NCBI GenBank assembly: GCA_961205875.1
Contig: OY540815.1
Coordinates: forward strand, 22,691,638-22,755,637
DNA length: 64,000 bases
Reading direction: 5' to 3'
Origin: Sialis fuliginosa
Lineage: Eukaryota > Arthropoda > Insecta > Megaloptera > Sialidae
Shown here one piece after another: positions 23,461 to 35,224 of this stretch (positions within the stretch are counted from its first letter, which is position 1; each line of letters starts with the position of its first letter). The position numbers and the translations under genes are program-made. A model generated the notes under the pieces. It was not told where the DNA came from and searched no databases. It saw nothing but the letters and a program-made list of their open reading frames with translations.

Positions 23461-23618
23461 CTTGAGGCTTCCGCGGTGATCTTGATATGGATCTTGGCTT
23501 CTGGGTGTAAACCGCGTCGATTTTAGAAAAGCCCTGAAGATGTCCATTGCACTGTGTGACGAAACGTTGGCCAATAACACGACCAAATCGACGCGGCTTA
23601 CACCCAGAAGTCAAGATA
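23461..23618. mobile_element. Family E hairpin element, copy 2
   Basis: The copy begins 'cttgaggcttccgcggtgat', a longer left part than in copy 1, where a mirrored 'agatctcctcaag' lies on the right. The arms 'atcttggcttctgggtgtaa' and 'ttacacccagaagtcaagat' pair. The loop reads 'gccctgaagatgtccattgc' and 'tgtgacgaaacgttggc'. The core is thus the best-preserved one of the three copies. Confidence 0.78.
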
Positions 23619-24287
23619 TAATTATAATATTAAATTGATTTGTACTTGTAACACATTAATTAATTATATTAATATAAATATATACGTGAAAATTTTGAAA
23701 AAGGTAATATTGGATTGGGCTTTAGATGCTGGTGTTTTAGGCAAAACAAATAAGAATTTTTGCCACACCCTGTACTTGAATCAATCGATTCACAGAGAGT
23801 GTAATAAGAACTTAAATATGGTCACAAACATCGCCTTAATTTGACGCACATACAAAAATCTTTATAAATTTTCAAGTGATTTGACGATAAATCAACCTCA
23901 GAATATCAACGAGAACTTACATGCGGGAGAGAATCAGAGGGGGGAAAGAGGGGCAGATGAGCGCATATCTGAGAATATTTTGTGGTAATTTATTTGCTCT
24001 CTTAGCCGGGGGCGCATCTATCGCAAAATTGTAGCAATTTGTATACGTCAGTTGTTGTGAACGACAAGTCATTGGCGTACGTGTGTGGGAGACAGTGGCG
24101 TTACAAAAAAATTATCGTTTATTATTTTAAACATTGTCATGGACCGCGCATTTGTCTCGAAAACAGAAACGTGTCAAAAAAATTATTTGAATAGGAGTGC
24201 CTATTTCATTTTTATTAGAAAAAGAGAAATGTTACTCAATTATATTAACAAAGAATGCGCGGTCCATGCTCTATGTCTATGGTAACT
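23619..24287. other. Non-coding stretch, weak inverted repeat
   Basis: A short inverted motif 'catggaccgcgcatt' (near 24138) and 'aatgcgcggtccatg' (24254-24268) bounds about 130 bp, perhaps the remains of a small element. The two short open frames here (23635-23844 and 24085-24285) are not supported by any recognisable domain. Confidence 0.5.
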
Positions 24288-24380
24288 GTTACCTGCGTGA
24301 CTTCGTCCGCGTGGTAACACAGATTTCTGTTTAGATTCAATTTTAGTTTCGCATTTACACGCTAGATGTCTACGCTAAAA
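24288..24380 (-). repeat. Family S repeat fragment (minus strand)
   Basis: The words 'gtgacttcgtccgcgtggta', 'acacagatttctgtt' and 'gtttcgcatttacacgctag' match, in reverse, the end of the copy at 49965-50215 ('accacgcggacgaagtcac'). Only this end of the family is present. Confidence 0.7.
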
Positions 24381-25799
24381 ACATATAATCTATAATAAAT
24401 AAAATAAACACCTTGACCACAATGAAACTCGACACGTGTTTTATAGTGGTTAATGTGTATATTTTTAGTTTAAGTGAGTAAGAAATCACAGTTTCTCCGT
24501 TTTTCCAATAGAAAATTATCAGGATTGAAAAATTCAAGCTCGATCAAATAATTCATTTGTTTATTTCCTTATAACTGTTGAACCATTGGTTAATTTTTGT
24601 CCTGTAATTTTTTCACGTAGAAATAGTCATATGCAAATAGTCAATTGCAATAGAGTGCGTCATACCGTATACAAATATATAGCCATACTTTCTCCGCGCT
24701 CTACCACGAGAACGGTTGTTTTTTTTTTTAAAATGAAGAAAACCTTTTTTATTAAGAATTTAATAATACACCATTTATATAATAACCCCCATTGACCTCC
24801 GAGTCATAGGAAGCGAGATATTCGCGAATAACCGTTTTTCGTCACGTTAGACCTTCAATATCTCGCAACGCCGGCACGATATCTTTGGGGACTTTTTACA
24901 CGTTATTTATAACACTGTAACGAAGGTGTATACAAAAATTCAGCTAACTGCTATTTTTTTTCCAGATTGGGTATAATTATATCTAAAATTACTGGACTAT
25001 TTAGAGAAAAAAATATTGAACAAAAAATATTTCTCACGATGTAAGGAACAGCTTTTGTCCTTAATTTTTAGTATTTTAAGTGGGGGGGGGGGGGGGTAAT
25101 GACATGGAACACTAATTGTGCAAGTTAAGCCTGCTATTGTCTTATTTTTTCTTTGCGATGAAAAATATGCCGATTGTATTACAGTAAAATTGTAATTTTG
25201 ATTAAATTCATTTGTTATCTCTTTACACTCCGATTTAATAACGCCACTGTTGTTCATAGACAATACACACACATGCAGAAGTATGTATGTGTGTAATGCA
25301 ATTATGTTTTTCTGGCTAACATACATACATGACTGTAAGGGACCGTCGGAAAAATGAGCTTTTGATACAGGGGCTTCTTTCTTTCTGCAACTGAGCTTTT
25401 AAATTGTTTATGTACACAATTTCTATTTACATAATTCACTTTGAAATTGCATTCGAGAAACTATTTTATCGGTTGAATGTTTCGTTTATTATAACGTTAT
25501 TTTAAATCTGGATTTTTTTAATATTGTGTAAAATGCATTTTCAAGTTACACTGATATTTTATAAATGTATTTTCAAATGTACCGTTATTCAGATTGCCCG
25601 AAGAAGTTACCAACATAAAATAATATAACCTTACGAAAAAGACTGTGTATTTTTGAGCGTGGAAAACATATTTGATAATTAAAAAGCATTCATATACGTC
25701 AAAAATAGAAAATTTATATCAATTTTGAGAACTACATGGATTTTTTTGGTCATATCAAATAGGTTACAATTGTAGATCAGATTTTTATTTTTTCTGTAT
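24381..25799. other. Non-coding stretch with a G15 tract
   Basis: A run of 15 G lies at 25082-25096. A GC-richer patch is at about 24795-24900. The 109-codon minus-strand frame (24997-25326) passes through the G tract as a proline run and is rejected. No repeat partner is seen. Confidence 0.5.
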
Positions 25800-26690
25800 T
25801 GCTACGACCATTTTTAACTGATTTCAAAAAAGGAGAAGGTTTTCAATTCGACAGATATTTTTTATTTTTACTTTCTTATACTTATGTATATGAAATATAT
25901 GTGAGTATTGTAAAGTCGATTTATTTCTTCTTCCGGATTTTGATGGAATTATCCAATTTGACCTTCCTTGAATCCTTTCTGCATATTTTCGCTATGATGT
26001 CTGTCTGTCTGTCTGTAAGCTCTGTAACTCAAATACGACAAATCGTAGAAAGGTGAAATTTTATATTTAAGTTAATTTTTTTCTGGAAAGAAAACCTCAT
26101 ATTTTTGAAAACGATCTTTCAACCCGAAACGGATGTTTATTAATGTCAATTTTTGACTTCTTTGAATTATTTTTGAAATGGTGCGAATTAAAGAAAAATG
26201 ATTATGTTAAAAATTGTAGATAATAATAAAAAATTCAATGAAATGTGAAATTAGAAACATGAAACGACTAAAAATTAAAATTTTAATTTTGTTAAAAGTG
26301 TGTTTTTTGTACAGAAATATTTTTCAGTAAAATTAGAAACACATACAATATTCATTCTCAGTATTATGTATAAGAAAGTCCCGTGGCTCTAATGGCAAAT
26401 ATTTTATTATAACTCAGACAAATATACACTGTTTTGCACGATTTTTTGTTTGTTTGAAAGAAAACACTCCCGAGGTGGTACCATATAAATTTTATCAAAA
26501 TCTAACCATGGACTTCGAAGATACGTCACTCAAAAAGGAAAAATAAAAAACTTTTTAACAAAAAAATAAAATTGATTTTATAGTTTTTAAAGCTTAAAAT
26601 TTAAATTATTATATATCTACTTTTCAGAATTTTTAAGGTTTTTTTGAAAAAATTTGAACTTCTAAGCCGGGCAGGAATAACTTCGTTATC
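25800..26690 (+). repeat. Family V dispersed repeat, longest copy
   Basis: The copy includes 'gatttcaaaaaaggagaagg' near 25820, 'ccggattttgatggaattat' near 25934, a GTCT microsatellite at about 25999-26018, 'ctgtaactcaaatacgacaa', 'gggatgttt'-like and 'aagtcccgtggc' words, then 'ccatataaattttatcaaaa' at about 26483 and a closing 'aagccgggcaggaataactt'. It overlaps in content with 20340-20740 and 18173-18470. The frame at 25799-26056 is a shadow over repeat sequence. This is a common arthropod dispersed repeat of unsettled class. Confidence 0.7.
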
Positions 26691-27173
26691 CTTACATATT
26701 TTTGAGTTTAACCCTGCATTGTTTACCCATTTCTCTACGAGATGTTGATCAAACCGACAAGTATAATCAACGATTCAACCGCATATTTAGTTTAGATATT
26801 ACAACAAAATATATAACACTGTTATATATATATATATATAACAATAAGGAAAGATTATCATATGATACATAATGTGTAATTTTACATATATTAATTTATC
26901 TCTAGTATTATTTATATGTAGATGTTCTAGATAAATCTCGCAATGAAGGGAACATAGTTCTCTACTATCTCTCATTAATTTATGCAAAATAAGACGGATT
27001 ACTCTCTATATGTTTAAATTATATATTATATTAAATGCAAATCATGTTCTCAGGTAGGTGTACTGTATATATACACATATGTTTTAGAATCTATGTTTAA
27101 TTCAAAGTTATTTGTGTAGGTAGGTAGTTTAGATAAATGTTAGTTCGTATAGATTTATGAGAAATTCAAAATA
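26691..27173. other. Non-coding stretch with a TA microsatellite
   Basis: A (TA)n run lies at about 26822-26842. Nothing else is recognised. Confidence 0.55.
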
Positions 27174-27907
27174 CTAGAAAGGACCCCGCAGTTTTTGATA
27201 GGGAAATGGCTTTCAGTCAGTTTCTTTGAAACCAACTGGAAAATATTTTCTAAATCATCCCGATTAAAAGTCTCAATGGTCGCAACCGCCTAAGTTCCCG
27301 AGGTCTCGCGCAAAAAGCTGTTTTGTACCTAATACTGCAATAAAAAAATCGATATAGTACAGGATTTCTCAAGTTCAATATTTAATTTATTATAACAAAT
27401 GGAAGAAAACTTTAAATAGAAAAGTTGTCAGGCTAAATAGGTAAAATAGTTACATTTATATAAGGTGTCTCATAAGTGTGTTACAAATCAAAGTTATATT
27501 TTTATGACAACTAATTTTCCATTGTTTTTATTTTACAATTTAATATTTTTAATACTATCGCTAGTAGCTGGCGCTGACGGCACTACACATACATTAACAT
27601 GTTTTATAAAAACTTTATTATAATCCATAAAATAGTTTGCTAGAACTTGCAAACTTTAACAACATAAAAATCTAGAAATTAAAAAAACAAAACGATACAT
27701 AAAAATTAATTTGTTTGTTCAAAATGTCCTGTACTATATCGATTTTTTTATTGCATTATTAGGTACAAAACAGCTCTTTGCGCGAGACCTGGGGAACTTA
27801 GGCGGTTGCGACCATTGAGACTTTTAATCGGGATGATTTAGAGAATATTTTCCAGTTGGTTTTAAAGAGATTGACTGAAAGCCAAAAACTGCGGGGTCCT
27901 TTTTTAG
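27174..27907. mobile_element. Family D foldback element
   Basis: Inverted arms of about 185-195 bp (27174-27370 and 27724-27907) start at 'ctagaaaggaccccgcag' and its mirror. They stay nearly complementary through 'ctcaatggtcgcaaccgcct', 'aaacagct' and 'atcgatatagtacagga'. The loop of about 350 bp contains 'ggtgtctcataagtgtg' and the GC-richer 'agtagctggcgctgacggca'. Only one copy lies in the window and no transposase frame is seen. The structure fits a foldback or long-TIR non-autonomous DNA element. Confidence 0.85.
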
Positions 27908-28995
27908 CGAGACTAGCGAATCTGAATGAATCGGCAGATTTTACAATCGACTGATTTTAAAGTGAGAGAGATGTATAAGAGTAAGGTGGATGAATAGCGT
28001 ATAAGTAGAGTGTTTTTTTACACGGTTATAAAGACATATATAAACAAAAAACTAACAAACAATTAAATAAACAATAACGCTAAAAGGCTGTCTAAATAAA
28101 AAAATTAAAAACTTGATATAAAATTAATTAATGAAATAGACGTATATTTGTGTTTTTATTTAGCTCCGCCCTAGAAAAAGTAAATCGATGAAGTATGTGA
28201 TTCTGGCAGACGACTTCTGAAAGCGATAGTACTCGTACATATCAGTACATTTTGTATTCTACAGATTTATCCTTAATTCGGTTTGCAGTGCTGAATACCC
28301 CCTTCCAGAAAAAAACCAACCAATGAGAAACCGCACTCAATTTCAGATATAATATCCGAATAAAATATATGGAAATGCACTTACTCCCTGATATCCGTAC
28401 TATTATCTTTGAAAGGAACTCCGCGATGTTTGTATGTACGGATATAAAAAAGCAACTGGGTTATTCATATTGATTTATACTTTATCATTTTTTCTGTCAT
28501 ATTTTCTACAGGTCGCTGGTTCAGACATAAGAAATGTAATATAAAAACCGTGTAACTTTTGTGTGTGTCTGACTTTTGGTTTTGTCAGATCAATAAAGAC
28601 AGCTTTTTATTAACTTGCATTTTTGAGTGTATAAGCTGGTATATACCATATATTTCGAAAAAAATTTGTACCATCATGATCAAATCAAATTTAATTGAAA
28701 GTATTCTACAAGATCCTAATGTCGTGTTTAGACCGAAAAAACAAAACAGTGTTGCTGTTTTTTTTTTTTTGGTCTAAACATACAACGCAATAGGTATATG
28801 AATATATCAAATTAACAAAAATTAGAATTTAAAAAGGTACCCAGTTTGTGTTCCCCTTTGTTTAACCTGCCCTGAGCGGCTCAGAGATAACTTCACAATC
28901 CTGTCTTGTGTCCCCGTACTTAGACAATAAGAAAAAAAACTAGGTGGAGGGAAAAACGAAAAAAAAATAATAAAAAATGATCAAATCAAATAACT
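27908..28995. other. Non-coding stretch, minor family A echo
   Basis: At about 28108-28225 the words 'aacttgatataaaattaatt' and 'tctggcagacgacttctga' echo the decayed family A copy at 51221-51460, so a highly diverged copy may be present. Otherwise AT-rich with no gene. Confidence 0.45.
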
Positions 28996-29500
28996 TTACA
29001 CTGGCCGATAAAAAATAAACATGTTTGCTGTTGGGTAAAAAACAACTTTTTTTATGGTAATTTGGGCACGCTGAATCCAAAAATAACTATACTTTTGCTT
29101 AAACAGCTCTAGTGTTCGAGATTTAGCAAAAAAAACGTTTTTTTTCGATATGCAAACATATAAATTCGAATATATTTTATTTAAATCATATATTTCAACT
29201 AACTTATGGGTCCTTATTGAACTAAAAAACTTTAAATTATATACATTCATAAAGTTATTCCCTTTGAAAATCATGTTTTATACGATTTTTTAGCCAAAAT
29301 TCGGCAATTTTAAAATTCAAAATGTTGTTACACAAACATTTTTTATCCAATTTTAATGCAATTTACTAAAATTGTAGCTTTAGCTATTTTCTTTATTGTG
29401 TCAAAATTTTAACGTAATCGAATGAAAATTGGCGAAATGGTACTAAAATCAAAATTGGTAGTTACGGTCATTTCAGCTAAGTTACTTAAATAAATTATGT
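28996..29500 (+). repeat. Family U dispersed repeat, copy 2
   Basis: It matches 5915-6365 through the blocks 'cgatatgcaaacat', 'tccttattgaactaaaaaa', 'cataaagttattcc', 'aaaatcatgtttta' and 'tatccaattttaatgca'. It is longer at the right, with a 'cgaaatggtactaaaatcaa' section followed by 'gttacggtcatttcagct'. The minus-strand frame at 28996-29274 is a shadow inside it. Confidence 0.7.
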
Positions 29501-30784
29501 GAACTAAAGTTGGCTTTAATTTGACACTCCACTCGATGTCCTTGAAAAGAACTGTTTTTTTCCATTTCCCAATTTACCTCCTGAAATTAATCCTCAAAAT
29601 AAAAATTCAACTTTTTTATACTTTACTTGATAATTGGACCACCACACTAAATTTATTTTTTTTACGTCAAATACGGACGGGTCCCGTACCGTATAGTTTT
29701 CCAAATTTTTGTTTTCAAAAACCTTGTATATTTATTACAAAATAAATCTAAACCGCTTTATCATATTTCGAAATTGAGTTCTATATAACATTCGAAAAAA
29801 CAAACAGAAGATATTAAATAATATATTTATAAGGTTTTTCGTGTAATTCGTACATCTTAAAGTAAAGTTAATCTAATAATTTATATATGTGTAAATATGT
29901 ATATACATATAGCAAATTAATTAATATGTTCTAAATGTAAATTAAGTTTATTATTAATGAAGTGTCTGAAAATAAATACACTTTAAAGATAAATTATCAT
30001 TTCTTTGATAATGCATCTAAAATGTAAATGTAACATTTTAAATTATATCATAATAAGTCAATTAACATGTAAAAAATAAATTGATATTAAAATAAAATGT
30101 ATATTACTTCTAAGAAAGTAAATTATAAGAACATTAGAGAAAATTGTGGAGTATAAAAATATAATTTTACGACAAAACAAGCAAGTATAATATAATATAT
30201 TAATAGTAAGATATGCTTTATGAACTAAATATACCCGTAATGTATATAGAGTGATTATAAAGTTAGTGTAATGGTGAGAAAAATCAGTTTTTTTCTTCGA
30301 AAATTTATCAAAATAAAATAATGAAATAAATTGAAAAATGATGAATTAAAAATGAATTAATTGTATTAATTTTAGTCTAGATTATCTTCTTTGTAGCAAC
30401 AGTTAAGAATTTATTGATCACACTATGTACATGTGAAATGTAAATTAAAAACATGGCCCCCACCCTCTTCCTGAAGAGAGTTTCAGGTCACTCGACGTAA
30501 TCTAAAAACATCATCATATATAACGAACTTTTTACAAAAATGCTTTTCTTTTTTATTAATATGTATGTTGGAATTCGGTCTATGCTAATAGCAGCTCGTT
30601 GTTGGAATAAGGTCATGGAACATTAACAAAAATATACGTAATTATTGCTTAGAAAGTAAATATACATATTATATTTAATGTTTTTCTTATTAAAACATTT
30701 AGTATGAAATATTATTTTATCTTCCAAATATTTAGGTTGTGAGTACTCATTATGAGCACTTTTTAATTGTTAATAAGCAGTGTT
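29501..30784. other. AT-rich non-coding stretch
   Basis: I see no gene and no repeat family. The 74-codon frame at 29521-29745 has no recognisable domain. Confidence 0.55.
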
Positions 30785-31170
30785 AGGGTTCCGTAATCAT
30801 TCTCATTAACTCAAACTATATTTCTACAGTATATATACCAAGTAAAAAATCTTCAGTGTTATCATTTTTATTGAAAAGTACTAATTAAAAGCTACATTCT
30901 GGATTTTTTTGCATCGATAGCTTAGAGGGGTGAAAATGACTTTGAAAGAAAATATTTCGTGATTAAAGGATCAAAATCAAAACGTCCTAAAACATTTAGT
31001 AAATAAAAAAATTGATTACACTTTTCAGTTTGAGAGGGGTCCAAAAAATGATTTAAAAAAATACTTTTGGGTCATTCCTATATAAAATTACATCTTCATA
31101 GGTATATAAATGAGAGAATGATAGAGCTGTGACATACATACAGACAGACAGACAGACAGACAGACAAGCA
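30785..31170 (+). repeat. Family H dispersed repeat, copy 3
   Basis: It starts 'agggttccgtaatcattctc', continues with 'gaaaagtactaattaaaagc', 'acattctggatttttttgca', 'catcgatagcttagagggg' and 'gaggggtccaaaaaa', and ends in a (CAGA)n microsatellite at about 31139-31168. The microsatellite matches the 'gacagacggacag' tail of copy 1. Confidence 0.78.
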
Positions 31171-32103
31171 GACTGACCGAAGCCAGGATCCGTGTAATAA
31201 ATATGTTTGTAATAGTACGAATAAAAAAATAAAAAAATACATACCGTATACTTTTGTAGTAATCTTTCTCGACACTTCAAAATCTGAAAGAAATAAAAAT
31301 ATAAAAATTAAAATTAGTATTTTTAAATTAAACATTAAAGCATATATCGTTAAGTAAATTGAAGAAGGAAAATACATATACAAATTAATTTTTTTTTAAA
31401 TAAGAAATGTAATACGTGGACGTAAAATGCCCCATATGCGGTTTAACTTTTTCGGTCCTGCTGGTTGCATTTTCCACGATAAATATTACAGGGTTGTACT
31501 TACTATTTTCAATATTAAACATTCAGGGCTGAAAGAGTTAAATTTGACCTAAGGTATCGTAGATCATTAAATCCGCCCCTGTCAACGTATTTGCTCGATG
31601 ATATTTAGGGGAAGTTTTCAAACAATGAAATATACCAGGTGTTTTATTGCCATTAAACAAATGTTTGATGAACACATATATGTATATCCAGTAAGCTTTG
31701 AATCTGTTTATAAAATAAATAACGGTATTTTCGCAGGACATTTTTCAAATATAAATTATGTATGGACAGTATATACACAATAGAAAATATACGGGCGAAA
31801 CAGATAGAAGCGGAGTAATTGCAGTTATTCAATAAATAATAATTATTATTATTATTTATCGTTTTATTCATATGTTTTATTCGATATGACAAACAATAGA
31901 ATAGAAGGAGCAAAACAAAACCGGATAAATACATTTTTGTAAATTTTATAGGAGAGGTCAAAATGTAACTAAGGGAACTGAAAGAAAAACGAGTTTTTCA
32001 AAGAAAAGATATGCTTTATTATTGATGTTTTGTAACATTATAAATCTGTCGTTATATCTTTATGATATGTATTAATTATTAGTATTATATTTATATGTAA
32101 AAT
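31171..32103. other. AT-rich non-coding stretch
   Basis: Overlapping open frames on both strands (31053-31383 minus, 31538-31961 both strands) are low-complexity or read the CAGA microsatellite as a cysteine/serine/leucine repeat. None is called. No repeat partner is seen. Confidence 0.5.
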
Positions 32104-32752
32104 ACTTCAAAACTGCAGGAAATATCACTAAAAAATTTCGAATTTTTGATTTCGTTAAAAGTATGTTTTTTGTATAGAAAATGACGTGAAAAGTTGTTTG
32201 TTTCAAACCGCAATTCTGTATCTCAAATCGTTCTCGAGATATAGCCTCTCGAAGTATTAGTTTTTTCAAAATTTTGGAGAAAAAAGGCCATAACTTTTGA
32301 ACGCGTGGTCGGAATTGATTTTAGTTGACGGATTTGAAATCAGCGTGTCAAAATCTATATAATGACGTGTATAATACCTTAAAACTCGAAAAAAAAAATT
32401 TCGCGAAAAATCGAAAAAATTCAAAGGGGTATACCTTAAAAAAATGTCGATTTTTAGCCAAAATTTTTTTGCCTGATTTTAAAGTGTTATACATGTCATT
32501 ATATAGATTTTGACACTCTGATTTTAAATTCGTTAACTAAAATCAATTTCAACCACGCGTTCAAAAGTTATGGCTATTTTTCCCCAAAATTTTGAAAAAA
32601 CTGAAACTTTGAGGGGCTATATCACGAAAACGATTTGAGATACAAATCAGCCGTTTGAATATTCAATTTTTCAACTTATTTTATATACAAAAAACGCACT
32701 TTTAACGAAATCTAAATTTCAATATTTTTTAGTCATATTTCATGCTTCAAAT
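32104..32752 (+). mobile_element. Family B palindromic element, copy 2 (no leader)
   Basis: The left arm starts near 'cttcaaaactgcaggaaat' and the right arm ends near 'catgcttcaaa'. The right arm is clearly more diverged than the left, so pairing is imperfect. The centre ('aaaggggtatacc' followed by 'ttaaaaaaatgtcg') has the same orientation as in copy 1. The outermost 60-70 bp of each arm and the CAGTGGC leader seen in copies 1 and 3 are missing. It is about 650 bp long and non-coding. Confidence 0.82.
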
Positions 32753-33000
32753 TTTAATTTCCATAAAAAAATCAATTTAAAGATAAGAAAATTAGAAGGA
32801 ACATCATAACTTACTTTATAAATAATAATTTTCATTATTTTTCATTTAATTTTTCTTTTAAATTACGGGTATTTAAATATTAAAATGCTCGAATATCAAA
32901 AAAAAGAAAATAGTTTACGTTCACGTCGGATCAAATTCGTGAAAAATTCAAGACCCGCACTCCCATATACCCTAATTCAACGTCAATGCACACAAAACAT
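32753..33000. other. Short spacer before the satellite array
   Basis: AT-rich sequence between the B palindrome and the first satellite monomer. No feature is seen. Confidence 0.5.
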
Positions 33001-34299
33001 GCGTGCTCCTTCCCTTTTTAAAAACAAGTTAAAACTAAAAAAACAAATTAAAACTCATACGCTAACAAAGAAGTAAATTGAATAGTTAATATCTCAGCTT
33101 GGCGCGATCGAAGAGACTCCAGTTTTTTTTTAAATGTAGCTTACACTATTATCTTTAAGAGCATCACGCACTTAAAGACCTTCGCGTGCTCCTTCCCTTT
33201 TTAAAAACAAGTTAAAACTAAAAAAACAAATTAAAACTCATACGCTAACAAAGAAGTAAATTGAATAGTTAATATCTCAGCTTGGCGCGATCGAAGAGAC
33301 TCCAGTTTTTTTTTAAATGTAGCTTACACTATTATCTTTAAGAGCATCACGCACTTAAAGACCTTCGCGTGCTCCTTCCCTTTTTAAAAACAAGTTAAAA
33401 CTAAAAAAACAAATTAAAACTCATACGCTAACAAAGAAGTAAATTGAATAGTTAATATCTCAGCTTGGCGCGATCGAAGAGACTCCAGTTTTTTTTTAAA
33501 TGTAGCTTACACTATTATCTTTAAGAGCATCACGCACTTAAAGACCTTCGCGTGCTCCTTCCCTTTTTAAAAACAAGTTAAAACTAAAAAAACAAATTAA
33601 AACTCATACGCTAACAAAGAAGTAAATTGAATAGTTAATATCTCAGCTTGGCGCGATCGAAGAGACTCCAGTTTTTTTTTTAAATGTAGCTTACACTATT
33701 ATCTTTAAGAGCATCACGCACTTAAAGACCTTCGCGTGCTCCTTCCCTTTTTAAAAACAAGTTAAAACTAAAAAAACAAATTAAAACTCATACGCTAACA
33801 AAGAAGTAAATTGAATAGTTAATATCTCAGCTTGGCGCGATCGAAGAGACTCCAGTTTTTTTTTAAAATGTAGCTTACACTATTATCTTTAAGAGCATCA
33901 CGCACTTAAAGACCTTCGCGTGCTCCTTCCCTTTTTAAAAACAAGTTAAAACTAAAAAAACAAATTAAAACTCATACGCTAACAAAGAAGTAAATTGAAT
34001 AGTTAATATCTCAGCTTGGCGCGATCGAAGAGACTCCAGTTTTTTTTAAAAATGTAGCTTACACTATTATCTTTAAGAGCATCACGCACTTAAAGACCTT
34101 CGCGTGCTCCTTCCCTTTTTAAAAACAAGTTAAAACTAAAAAAACAAATTAAAACTCATACGCTAACAAAGAAGTAAATTGAATAGTTAATATCTCAGCT
34201 TGGCGCGATCGAAGAGACTCCAGTTTTTTTTAAAATGTAGCTTACACTATTATCTTTAAGAGCATCACGCACTTAAAGACCTTCGCGTGCTCCTTCCCT
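33001..34299 (+). repeat. Satellite array, seven 183/184-bp monomers
   Basis: Monomers start at 33001, 33184, 33367, 33550, 33734, 33918 and 34102 with 'gcgtgctccttccc'. A 15-bp partial monomer begins at 34285. By eye the seven monomers are identical except for one tract, which reads T9A3, T9A3, T9A3, T10A3, T9A4, T8A5 and T8A4 in order; this accounts fully for the 183/184-bp period. The second half of the monomer, from 'agtaaattgaatagttaat' on, is homologous to the hAT-like MITE M (2106-2220 and, reversed, 21355-21475), including 'ctcagcttggcgcgatc'. The open frame 32885-33076 runs into the array and is not a gene. Near-identity points to very recent amplification or homogenisation. Confidence 0.95.
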
Positions 34300-34574
34300 T
34301 AACCTTTTAAACCGCATAGTATAAACTTAATTTATAAAGAGCTAAAAAAAGAGCTGAAGCCCTTTTTTTTTCTTTTTAGTCGTGGAAATGTTAAATATGT
34401 TTAATAAATAAGATTAAATAAAATAAAAACTGAAGACCTTCTTTTTTTTTTTTTAGTTACGCCAATTTCAATTCAGATTTATTATAAAATTATTTTTATT
34501 TTTTACTTTCTTATTTTTGGGGGCGCCAAAAAGATATCGTACCCCGGGCGCCAATTATGCTTGCTACGCCACTG
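34300..34574 (+). mobile_element. Probable right end of a hAT-like MITE
   Basis: After the array the sequence continues with two T-rich stretches and then a GC-rich terminal part with two GGGCGCC words (34520-34552). It ends 'ttgctacgccactg' at 34574. CTACGCCACTG is the right-end counterpart of the CAGTGGCGTAG ends of hAT-type MITEs. No matching left end or 8-bp duplication (expected GCCCTGGT) was found upstream. The array may therefore lie inside a hAT-like element whose left end is lost; that is an inference. Confidence 0.5.
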
Positions 34575-35224
34575 GCCCTGGTATAGTATGTCATTCCAAA
34601 AATATGAAGGTTCTAAAAGGAAACTTGTTTGATCCCATATATTATTGTAAATTATTTTTGAAAGATGGTAATTTTATCATATTTATCATAATTATTAGTT
34701 TTTCCTTTTATTACGCCTTTTCAGCAGTTAAAAATTATACACACAGACATTTGGTATTCCAGAACACATTTACAATTTCTTATTGCACTAATTTGTAAAG
34801 GGATAATGTCCCATAATAAAAATGTATAATTAGGTGAAAATGTTAACGCAAACGGTGCTGTCTTTTGTTTTGGCAGATGTTACAAGAATTCTGTATTTCA
34901 GATTGTCCCATCTACACATTGTAATTATTATGTAGGTACTGTACATGTGCGTTGAGGGTAATTGGGGATAAGGAACGAAGATAATACGCTACTTGCCCAT
35001 TTTATAAATATTTATAATTATACTTAAATAACAGGTTTGTCTTTGAAGTGAATTTAATTATTTAAATAATTATAATTTTAATTGACGCAAAATATTTTCA
35101 GATAGGTATTACAATTAGAGTAAAATGTGAAAATTAAAAGGTATTTCTAACTGTCATTTTTATTATTTAATGCATCATTATAGGGATATTTACTCTATAC
35201 TTTTTTTTTAGTTTTAAAAAAAAA
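34575..35224. other. Non-coding stretch, no element recognised
   Basis: AT-rich sequence. The frame 34517-34798 starts inside the hAT-like end and has no domain character. Nothing else is recognised. Confidence 0.5.

Noticed and set aside
24997-25326. 109-codon minus-strand open frame
   Set aside because: It reads the G15 tract as a proline run and has no domain character or splice context.
31139-31168. Cysteine/serine/leucine repeat protein encoded on the minus strand
   Set aside because: It is a translation of the (CAGA)n microsatellite at the end of a family H repeat.
32885-33076. 63-codon ATG-less frame running into the satellite
   Set aside because: It ends within the first satellite monomer, and the lysine-rich end is the A-rich monomer sequence.
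33001-34299. CRISPR-like array
   Set aside because: The repeats are 183/184 bp without unique spacers, the setting is eukaryotic, and the whole unit repeats; it is a satellite.
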